Shown here in pieces: positions 57,742 through 64,000 of a DNA stretch of 64,000 bases. The notes beneath the pieces were generated by a model. It was not told the DNA's origin and ran no database searches. It saw nothing but the letters and a program-made list of their open reading frames with translations. The translations under genes and the position numbers were made by a program. Source of the DNA: Azonexus sp. (lineage in GTDB: Bacteria > Pseudomonadota > Gammaproteobacteria > Burkholderiales > Rhodocyclaceae); NCBI GenBank assembly GCA_031260295.1, contig JAIRKE010000035.1, forward strand, positions 1 through 64,000, in the 5' to 3' direction. How positions within the stretch are numbered: the first letter of the stretch is position 1; each line of letters starts with the position of its first letter.

Positions 57742-59019
57742 ATGAGCCGCAAGCTCGGCAAGTACGAATTGATCAAGAAGCTCGGCGCTGGCGCCAGCAG
57801 CAGTGTCTATCTGGCCCGCGACCCGTTCGCCCGGCGTGACGTGGCGATCAAGGTCGCCTCGCCGGAGGCGCTCAGCGACCCGGACAAGGGCAGCATCTAC
57901 AGCCGCCTGTTTCTCAACGAGGCATCGCTGGTCGGCAAGCTCAATCACCCGCACATCGTCCAGATCTACGACGCGGTGGTGGCCGAGACGATCTGCTACA
58001 TCGTCATGGAATACGTTGCCGGCGGCACCCTCGAACAGTACACCAGCCCCGGCCGGCTGCTACCGCTCAACCGGATCGTCGAGCTGATTTTCAAATGCAC
58101 GCGGGCACTCGATTTCGCCCACCGCCTCGGCATCACCCACCGCGATATCAAGCCGGCCAACATCCTGCTCGCCGGCGACAACGACATCAAGATCGGTGAC
58201 TTCGGCGCCGCCATTACCGGCCAGAACCAGCTCAGCCAGGTCGGCGCCATCGGCTCGCCGGCCTACATGTCGCCGGAACAAGTGCTCGAGCGCCCGCTCG
58301 ATCACCGTACCGACATCTATTCCCTGGGCGTCGTGCTGTTTCAGTTGTTGACCGGTCACCTGCCGTTCGAGGCCGAAAATCAGGCCAACCTAGTCTATCG
58401 CATCGTCCATGACGAGGCGCCGTTACCGTCCAGCCTGCGCCCCGACCTGCCGCCGGCCTTCGACCGCATCGTCGCCCGAGCCATGGCCAAGGAACGCGAA
58501 CAGCGCTATCAAAGCTGGCAAGAACTGGCCCAGGAACTGACCGACACGGTCCGCCGGGGCCGGCTGCCGAGCGCCGGCAGCGACTTTCCGGAAAGCGAGC
58601 GCTTCGACACCCTGCGTGCCCTGCCCTTCTTTACCGATTTCAGCGATGCCGAACTGTGGGAAGTCCTGCGTTTCTCGCAATGGCGACGCATCCCCCCCGG
58701 CACCCTGATGCTGCACGACGGCGACTCGGGCGACGCCTTCGCCTTCGTCGCCGCCGGCCAATTCACCGTCAGCAAGGGCGGCATGCCGCTCGATGTGTTG
58801 TGCCGTGGCGATTGCTTCGGCGAAATGGCGGTGCTCAACCGCCACGCATCGACACGCGGCGCCGACGTCGTCGCGCTGACCGAGGCCGATATCGTCGTCA
58901 TCCGTGGCGAAGCCCTGGAGAAAGCCTCCGACGCCTGCCGCCTGCACTTCTATCAGGGCTTCGTCGACGTCCTGGTCAGTCGTCTCAACATCGCCAACCA
59001 ACGCCTAGCCGGCACTTGA
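57742..59019 (+). CDS. Ser/Thr protein kinase fused to a cyclic-nucleotide-binding domain
   Basis: 425 residues. The kinase (about 8-270) is complete: Gly loop LGAGASSSV, Lys37, Glu60, catalytic HRDIKPAN (133-140), DFG (153-155) and GSPAYMSPEQ. A cyclic-nucleotide-binding domain follows (about 295-420: RIPPGTLMLHDGDSGDAFAFVAAGQF ... GDCFGEMAVLN). No transmembrane helix. The ATG at 57742 has GGAG upstream; a GTG at 57652 overlapping the argH stop would add 30 residues. The design predicts kinase activity controlled by cAMP or another nucleotide; the substrate is unknown. Confidence 0.88.
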   Translation: MSRKLGKYELIKKLGAGASSSVYLARDPFARRDVAIKVASPEALSDPDKGSIYSRLFLNEASLVGKLNHPHIVQIYDAVVAETICYIVMEYVAGGTLEQYTSPGRLLPLNRIVELIFKCTRALDFAHRLGITHRDIKPANILLAGDNDIKIGDFGAAITGQNQLSQVGAIGSPAYMSPEQVLERPLDHRTDIYSLGVVLFQLLTGHLPFEAENQANLVYRIVHDEAPLPSSLRPDLPPAFDRIVARAMAKEREQRYQSWQELAQELTDTVRRGRLPSAGSDFPESERFDTLRALPFFTDFSDAELWEVLRFSQWRRIPPGTLMLHDGDSGDAFAFVAAGQFTVSKGGMPLDVLCRGDCFGEMAVLNRHASTRGADVVALTEADIVVIRGEALEKASDACRLHFYQGFVDVLVSRLNIANQRLAGT

Positions 59020-59119
59020 TTCCCTTTCCAAATCAACCGGTTACTTTGTCGGCTTCGCTTGCCGTGCAAGCGCACTGTCTGCGCTTTGCCTTCGCGTACT
59101 CTGCTGATTTTAAGGGGTG

Positions 59120-59149
59120 TTGCTAACCAATATATTAGTGTTTTATAAT
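59120..59149 (+). promoter_or_regulatory. Candidate sigma-70 promoter of the OsmC gene
   Basis: A perfect TATAAT (59144-59149) preceded at 18 bp by TTGCTA (59120-59125) within an AT-rich stretch. A downstream CCTGCCG-CC-CGGCAGG palindrome (about 59161-59176) lies in the 5' leader. Confidence 0.5.
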
Positions 59150-59205
59150 ATTCTGACGAACCTGCCGCCCGGCAGGACGCCATATCATTTCCGAAAGACG
59201 CCACC

Positions 59206-59583
59206 ATGTACCGCACGCTCATCGACCAGACACCGCTGATCCAGGTCAGCACCGGCAAACATCAGACCACCTACGCCCTCGACGGCTCGCTGATGAATCC
59301 GCTCGAAGCCTTCTACGCCACCTTGGCCGGCTGCGCCGCCGTGTTCGCCAAAAAGGCCTGCCAGACGCTCGGCATCCCGGCCGCCGGCATCGAGATTTCC
59401 TGCAAGCCATTCGCCGGGCCGGGCGGTCCGCTGACCCTGGGCCGCTTCCGTACCGAAGTTCGTTTTCCCGAAGGCTTCAGCGCCGAGGCCAAAGCCGCTG
59501 TGTTGCAGGGCATCGCCCACTGCGCGGTCAAGGAAGTGGTCAAGGACGGCGCCGCCATCGATTTCCAAGTCGTCGAGGCCTGA
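59206..59583 (+). CDS. OsmC/Ohr-family protein
   Basis: 125 residues. Two conserved cysteines, C43 in LAGCAAVFAKK and C106 in IAHCAVKEVV, are the peroxidatic and resolving residues of the family, which reduces organic hydroperoxides. The short N-terminus and MNPLEAFYATLAGC pattern fit the OsmC-like rather than the Ohr branch. Its own promoter suggests separate stress control. Confidence 0.87.
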   Translation: MYRTLIDQTPLIQVSTGKHQTTYALDGSLMNPLEAFYATLAGCAAVFAKKACQTLGIPAAGIEISCKPFAGPGGPLTLGRFRTEVRFPEGFSAEAKAAVLQGIAHCAVKEVVKDGAAIDFQVVEA

Positions 59584-59597
59584 ACCCGTAAAAGCGA

Positions 59598-59620
59598 AGG
59601 CCCGGCACAAGGCCGGGCCT
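59598..59620. terminator. Bidirectional hairpin between the OsmC and grxD genes
   Basis: AGGCCCGGC (59598-59606) pairs with GCCGGGCCT (59612-59620). The genes on either side converge here. T runs are short, so strength is uncertain. Confidence 0.6.
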
Positions 59621-59652
59621 CTGGAATGGCGAGGCTTACACTCGACCTGTGG

Positions 59653-59976
59653 TCAAGCCTGGGCAACACCGGCGAGCAGCTTCTGCAACTCGCCTGCCTG
59701 GTACATCTCCTTCATGATGTCGCAGCCACCAACGAATTCACCCTTGACGTAGAGCTGCGGAATGGTCGGCCAGTTGGCGTATTCCTTGACGCCCTGGCGG
59801 ATTTCCTCGTCGGCCAGCACATTGACGGTGACGAAGTCGCTGACACCGCAGGCCTTCAGAATCTGCACCGCCGTTGCCGAAAAACCGCATTGCGGGAAAC
59901 GGGCATCGCCCTTCATATAGAGGACGACCGGATTGCCGGTGACGGTTTGGTGAATGCGTTGCTGCACGTCGGACAT
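59653..59976 (-). CDS. grxD: Monothiol glutaredoxin (Grx4 family)
   Basis: 107 residues with the CGFS active site (FPQCGFS, Cys30), plus the glutathione-binding [19 protein letters not shown]. It carries [2Fe-2S] clusters for iron-sulfur assembly and iron sensing. GGAGA lies 6 nt before the ATG at 59976. It is the last gene of prfA-prmC-grxD. Confidence 0.96.
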   Translation of the reverse strand: MSDVQQRIHQTVTGNPVVLYMKGDARFPQCGFSATAVQILKACGVSDFVTVNVLADEEIRQGVKEYANWPTIPQLYVKGEFVGGCDIMKEMYQAGELQKLLAGVAQA

Positions 59977-59995
59977 GATTTCTCCAGATTCCAGA

Positions 59996-60808
59996 TCAAA
60001 GATGGGCGCCTGAAACGCGGTCGCTGCCGGCCAGGTCGGGATGGGTGAATGCGGCTTGGAACCCGGCGGTGGATAATAAGTTCCGGCAAGCCGCCCCCTG
60101 CTCGTGCCCGTGTTCGAGCAGCAGCCAGCCACCCGGCCGCAGATGGGCGGCGGCGCCGGCGGCGATGCTACGCAGGCAATCGAGGCCGTCGCCGCCATCG
60201 GTCAATGCCCCTTGCGGTTCGAAAGGCAAGCCATCGCCGGCCAGGTGCGGGTCGCTGGCAGCGATATAGGGCGGATTAGCAACAATGAGATCAAAGCGTC
60301 GACCAGCCAGCGGCGCATACCAGTCGCCTTCGAGGTATTCGACGTCGGCACCAAGACGGCCGGCATTGCTGGCGGCGACAGTCAGCGCTGCCGCCGAGAT
60401 GTCGACGGCAACGACACGGGCGGTTGAACATTCCAGCGCCAGCGACACGGCGACGATACCGGAGCCGGTGCCGAGGTCGAGCACGGCTGGACTTTCCTTG
60501 CCGTGCAGCCGGAGCAGCGCCTGCTCGACCAGTACCTCGGTATCCGGGCGGGGAATCAGCACCGCCGGCGAGACCTGGAACACACGGCCGCGGAACTCGG
60601 CCTCGCCAACCAGGTAGGCCAGCGGCTCGCCACCGGCGCGGCGCTCGACCCAGTTCTCGAATTGCACCCGCGCCGACGCACCAAGCAGCGTCTCGGGCCG
60701 GGCCAGCAGTTCGGCATGCGTGCAGCCGGTTGCGTATTGCAACAGCAGACGGGCGTCGAGCCGGTCGATACGCTGCCGCGCTGCCGCGAGGGCCTCGCCT
60801 AGCGTCAT
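59996..60808 (-). CDS. prmC: Release-factor glutamine methyltransferase
   Basis: 270 residues. It methylates the Gln of the GGQ motif in RF1 and RF2. SAM motif [17 protein letters not shown] and the catalytic NPPY at 178-181 (LIVANPPYI) are clear. The ATG at 60808 lies directly behind the prfA stop. Confidence 0.96.
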   Translation of the reverse strand: MTLGEALAAARQRIDRLDARLLLQYATGCTHAELLARPETLLGASARVQFENWVERRAGGEPLAYLVGEAEFRGRVFQVSPAVLIPRPDTEVLVEQALLRLHGKESPAVLDLGTGSGIVAVSLALECSTARVVAVDISAAALTVAASNAGRLGADVEYLEGDWYAPLAGRRFDLIVANPPYIAASDPHLAGDGLPFEPQGALTDGGDGLDCLRSIAAGAAAHLRPGGWLLLEHGHEQGAACRNLLSTAGFQAAFTHPDLAGSDRVSGAHL

Positions 60809-60809
60809 G

Positions 60810-61904
60810 TCATTGCTGCTCGGCCAGTTCCGCCAGTTGCTCGGCCTGATGCTCATGGGCCAGGGCGACCAGCACCTCGCCGAGGTCGCCGTCCATGATG
60901 GTGGCGATTTTGTACAGCGTCAGGTTGATGCGGTGGTCGGTGACGCGCCCTTGCGGGAAATTGTAGGTGCGGATGCGCTCGGAGCGGTCGCCGGAACCGA
61001 TCAGGCTCTTGCGCGTACTGGCGATGGCGCTCTGCTGGGCGCGCACCTGCACGTCCTTAATGCGCGCTGCCAGCACGCGCAGGGCCGAGGCCTTGTTGGC
61101 GTGCTGCGAGCGACCATCCTGGCATTCGGCGACGATGCCGGTCGGCAGATGGGTGATGCGCACTGCCGAGTCGGTCTTGTTGATGTGCTGGCCGCCGGCG
61201 CCGGAAGCGCGGAAGGTGTCGATCCTGAGGTCGGCCGGGTTGAGGTCGACGTCGCCGACTTCGTCGGCTTCCGGCATCACCGCGACGGTGCAGGCCGAGG
61301 TATGGATGCGGCCCTGGGTCTCGGTTTCCGGCACGCGCTGCACACGGTGGCCGCCAGACTCGAATTTCAGTTGCGAATACACGCCACTGCTGGCGCCATT
61401 GCCGACGATGCGGCAGATGATCTCGCGGTAGCCGCCGAGTTCCGACTCGCTGGCCGATAGCACCTCGACCTGCCAGCGCTGGCCCTCGGCAAAGCGCGAG
61501 TACATGCGGAACAGATCGCCGGCGAACAGGGCCGACTCGTCGCCGCCGGTGCCGGCGCGGATTTCCAGCAGCACGCTACGCTCGTCGTTGGGGTCCTTCG
61601 GCAGCAGCAGTTTCTGCAACTCGATTTCCAGTTCCGGCAGCCTTTCCTTGGCGGCGGCGATTTCCTCGGCGGCGAATTCCTTCATCTCCGGGTCGGCCAG
61701 CATCGCCTCGGCCTCGGCCAGATCGTTCTCGGCCTGGCGGAAAGCGCCGTAGCGGACGACCACCGGCTCGATTTCGGCCCGTTCGCGCGACAGCTTGCGG
61801 AACTGCCCCATGTCACTAGCGGCATCGGGCGCCGCCAGCAGGCGGTCGATGCCTTCGAGGCGATCGACCAAGAGATCGAGTTTCTGGCGGATGCTGTCCT
61901 TCAT
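60810..61904 (-). CDS. prfA: Peptide chain release factor 1
   Basis: 364 residues. The stop-codon-reading tripeptide is Pro-Glu-Thr ([17 protein letters not shown]) and the peptidyl-hydrolysis GGQ lies at 237-239 ([17 protein letters not shown]). It recognises UAA and UAG. The ATG at 61904 gives the normal [10 protein letters not shown] start. Confidence 0.97.
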   Translation of the reverse strand: MKDSIRQKLDLLVDRLEGIDRLLAAPDAASDMGQFRKLSRERAEIEPVVVRYGAFRQAENDLAEAEAMLADPEMKEFAAEEIAAAKERLPELEIELQKLLLPKDPNDERSVLLEIRAGTGGDESALFAGDLFRMYSRFAEGQRWQVEVLSASESELGGYREIICRIVGNGASSGVYSQLKFESGGHRVQRVPETETQGRIHTSACTVAVMPEADEVGDVDLNPADLRIDTFRASGAGGQHINKTDSAVRITHLPTGIVAECQDGRSQHANKASALRVLAARIKDVQVRAQQSAIASTRKSLIGSGDRSERIRTYNFPQGRVTDHRINLTLYKIATIMDGDLGEVLVALAHEHQAEQLAELAEQQ

Positions 61905-62069
61905 GGGGCCGAAGAAGCGATGGGGAACGGGGGGCATAATGCTACACGAGAACAGCGCCCGCCGGCGACCGGCCGGCTTGTCACGAACCGGGAACGGTCC
62001 CATAATCCTCTGTTAGCGCGCATCATCGACAGCGGTTCGGATCATGCGCAGATTCGTTCGGACCTGCCG

Positions 62070-63716
62070 ATGCCCCCGCCCTTCCTCTCCGTAACCGCCC
62101 TCGCAGAAGCACTCGAAAGCCACTGGCAGCAGTACCGCGCCACCGGCGATTTCACGCTGTTCGTCGAATTCACCGTTTCCCTCAACGGTCTGATCGAGCA
62201 TCTGACGCGCCGCCACATGGCAGGTCTGGCGCGTATTGCCCGGGAATTGGAAAACACGGCCCTGACCCTGTTCGGCGACGCAGCCCAGCAGCCACTGCTG
62301 CCCGATCTGGCCAACGCCATCGAGAGCAAGCTCCTCCGTCTGCTCGACGAACTGCTCCGCCACGAAGAACCGCCGCCACCCAACCGCCGCTATTCCGATT
62401 CCCCCGGCGACGAAGCCGCCGATCCCTGGACGCATGGCCGCAACGTACTGATCGTCGCCGCCGCCGAGCATCCCTGGCTCGAATCGCTGTCCGACCAACT
62501 CGCTTCCTTCGGCTTCCTGCCCAGCGTCACCTCGTGGTCCGGGTTGGTCACCGACGAGCCGGCGCCGCTGGCCATCCTCTGCCTGCCGGAGCTGCCCGGC
62601 GCCTACCCGGCCGAAGCGGTAACCGTCATCAGCGAACTGCGCAAGCACTTTCCGAGCAGCCACATCTATTGCCTGGCGGTCCCCGCCGAACTGGAAAGCA
62701 TCGTTCGCCTCCAGCGCGCCGGCGCCGACACTTGCATCCCGGCCGCCAGCGGCCGCGCCGATATTCTGGCCCGGCTGCTCGACTTAGCCCGCGAGGACGA
62801 ACCGGAGGCCGACCGGGTGCTGGTGGTCGAAGATTCGCAAACCGCCACGGTCCTCGTCCGCCGTGCCCTGACTCAGCACGGCATCGACAGTCTGGCCGTG
62901 GCCGACCCGCGCCGCCTGCTCGAGGTGGCCGCCGGCTACCACCCGGACGCCATCCTGATGGACATGTACATGCCCTTCTGCAGCGGCGTCGAAGCCACGG
63001 CGGCGCTGCGCCAGTTCACCGAATATCAAGCCCTGCCGGTCATTTACCTGTCGAGCGAGACCGACATCGCGCAGCAGATCGAGGCCCTGCGCCTGGGCGG
63101 CGACCAGTTTCTGACCAAGCCGGTCAACCCGGTAGTGCTGGCGGCGGTGGTCAAGACCAAGATCGCCCGCTACCGCGAAATGCGCCATTCCGGCCAGCAC
63201 GACGGCCTGACCCGGCTGCTCAACCACACGACGGCCAAGACGCGCATCGGCCAGCGCGTCGCCGAGGCCCTGCCGGACGGCCGTCTGGTCGTCGCCATGC
63301 TCGACATCGACCGGTTCAAGAGCATCAACGACACCTGGGGCCACCCCGTCGGCGACCAGGTGATCCGCAACCTGGCCTGGTTGCTGCGCGGCCGCCTGCG
63401 CAGCAGCGACCTGATCGGCCGCTACGGCGGCGAGGAATTCATCGTCGCCTTGCCCGATACCGATCTGGCCGATGCCGTCGCCCAATTCGACCGCATCCGC
63501 GAAGGTTTCGCCGTACTACCGCACGCCCACGGCACAGGGACGATCCATGCCACCTTCAGTTGCGGCGTCGCCGCCCTCGCCGATCACCAATCGGCAGCGG
63601 AATTGATCGGCGCGGCCGATGCCGCACTGCTGCAAGCCAAGCGTAGCGGCCGCAACCGCGTGGTGGCTTCAGTCGCCGGGATGCAGATGGAAGAGGCGGC
63701 TGGCGGCGAGCTGTAG
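62070..63716 (+). CDS. Diguanylate cyclase with two receiver domains
   Basis: 548 residues. A helical N-terminus (1-100), a degenerate receiver (about 125-240) lacking the acceptor Asp (AILCLPELPG), a complete receiver (about 249-370; D298 in ILMDMYMPF, K350 in TKPVN), and a GGDEF domain with GGEEF at 453-457. The inhibitory I-site RxxD (R444-D447) stands five residues before it. It makes cyclic di-GMP under phosphorylation control. It lies on the opposite strand between hemA and prfA, and its 3' end overlaps hemA by 48 bp. Confidence 0.9.
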   Translation: MPPPFLSVTALAEALESHWQQYRATGDFTLFVEFTVSLNGLIEHLTRRHMAGLARIARELENTALTLFGDAAQQPLLPDLANAIESKLLRLLDELLRHEEPPPPNRRYSDSPGDEAADPWTHGRNVLIVAAAEHPWLESLSDQLASFGFLPSVTSWSGLVTDEPAPLAILCLPELPGAYPAEAVTVISELRKHFPSSHIYCLAVPAELESIVRLQRAGADTCIPAASGRADILARLLDLAREDEPEADRVLVVEDSQTATVLVRRALTQHGIDSLAVADPRRLLEVAAGYHPDAILMDMYMPFCSGVEATAALRQFTEYQALPVIYLSSETDIAQQIEALRLGGDQFLTKPVNPVVLAAVVKTKIARYREMRHSGQHDGLTRLLNHTTAKTRIGQRVAEALPDGRLVVAMLDIDRFKSINDTWGHPVGDQVIRNLAWLLRGRLRSSDLIGRYGGEEFIVALPDTDLADAVAQFDRIREGFAVLPHAHGTGTIHATFSCGVAALADHQSAAELIGAADAALLQAKRSGRNRVVASVAGMQMEEAAGGEL

Positions 63717-64000
63717 CGCGCTGCGGTCACCGCCCTCGGCCAGATTCAACGTCTGGGTCGGGGCATGCAAAAACTTGTTGGTCAGCCGCTGCGATAGTTG
63801 CTCGACCACTTTTTCTGGCGCCTCGCCGCGGGCCAGCAACTTCATCGCATGTTCCAACTCGTGGCGCCGCATGCGCTCGGCAGAATCGCGCAGCGAGCGG
63901 ATCACTGGCACCGTGTCGCGCGCCGACAGCCAGCCGAGGAAGTCTTCGACCCGGTGATTGATGATGGCCTCGGCCTCAATCACCGCCGCCTGCCGCGATT
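63669..64000 (-). CDS. hemA: Glutamyl-tRNA reductase (3' part)
   Basis: Cut by the window end; about the last 110 residues are present. The sequence (IEAEAIINHRVEDFLGWLSARDTVPVIRSLRD..., then LEHAMKLLARGE and LSQRLTNKFLHAPT) is the C-terminal dimerisation domain of HemA. It makes glutamate-1-semialdehyde, the first step of heme synthesis. hemA normally lies directly before prfA; here a diguanylate cyclase gene separates them. Confidence 0.92.
   Translation of the reverse strand, partial: SRQAAVIEAEAIINHRVEDFLGWLSARDTVPVIRSLRDSAERMRRHELEHAMKLLARGEAPEKVVEQLSQRLTNKFLHAPTQTLNLAEGGDRSALQLAASRLFHLHPGD

Overview
The window is high-GC bacterial chromosome. Gene content and order fit a betaproteobacterium of the Rhodocyclales (Dechloromonas/Azonexus-like). 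Supporting signs are the dusB-fis-purH-purD, hemC-hemD-hemX-hemY, lptD-surA-pdxA-ksgA and hemA/prfA-prmC-grxD blocks, a Calvin-type class II aldolase, and many two-component genes. The assignment is inferred from family knowledge, not from a search. I found no rRNA, tRNA, CRISPR array or insertion sequence.

Layout. 1-6558 (+): 3' end of fba, a DUF900 hydrolase, a LysR regulator, purC, oligopeptidase A and a DUF4124/glutaredoxin-like protein. 6593-16271 (-): an eight-gene respiratory unit, the most interesting part of the window. From the promoter it reads: small membrane protein, Met-rich 15-residue-repeat exported protein, membrane-anchored pentaheme cytochrome c, Tat-exported DMSO-reductase-family molybdoenzyme, four-cluster ferredoxin, TorD-like chaperone, histidine kinase with a CXXCH motif, and a sigma-54-dependent response regulator. 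Upstream lie a sigma-54 promoter (16256-16271) and two CCTGCCA-AAA-TGGCAGG palindromes 65 bp apart, which look like the enhancer sites of that regulator. A 142-bp palindromic repeat sits inside the unit.

16562-19799 (+): exonuclease III, a CRP-like regulator with a matching site just after it, a DUF2892 protein, and a solitary HipA/YjjJ-type kinase. 19809-25961 (-): lptD-surA-pdxA-ksgA, with an HNH nuclease gene of visibly lower GC inserted between pdxA and ksgA. 26043-36010 (+): amgK-murU (cell-wall recycling), pepP, ubiH, a MenA-type prenyltransferase, dusB-fis, purH, pagP and purD. 36166-40125 (-): hemCDXY. 40168-40791 (+): a TPMT-type methyltransferase.

40901-49977 is an accessory block: an antitoxin-like gene with an apparent internal deletion, a two-component system, a divergent SPFH protein followed by three uncharacterised mostly exported proteins, and a DUF1778-GNAT toxin-antitoxin pair with an apparently leaderless promoter. 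50241-64000: pepN, a response regulator, MscS, an AlgZ/AlgR-type pair, argH, a Ser/Thr kinase fused to a cyclic-nucleotide-binding domain, an OsmC protein, grxD, prmC, prfA, a diguanylate cyclase on the opposite strand, and the 3' end of hemA.

Working model for the respiratory unit (inference). Electrons from the quinone pool would pass through the pentaheme cytochrome and ferredoxin subunit to a serine-ligated molybdenum enzyme in the periplasm, under control of the heme-type kinase and sigma-54 regulator. The co-encoded Met-rich protein suggests a link to sulfoxide or oxidant chemistry.
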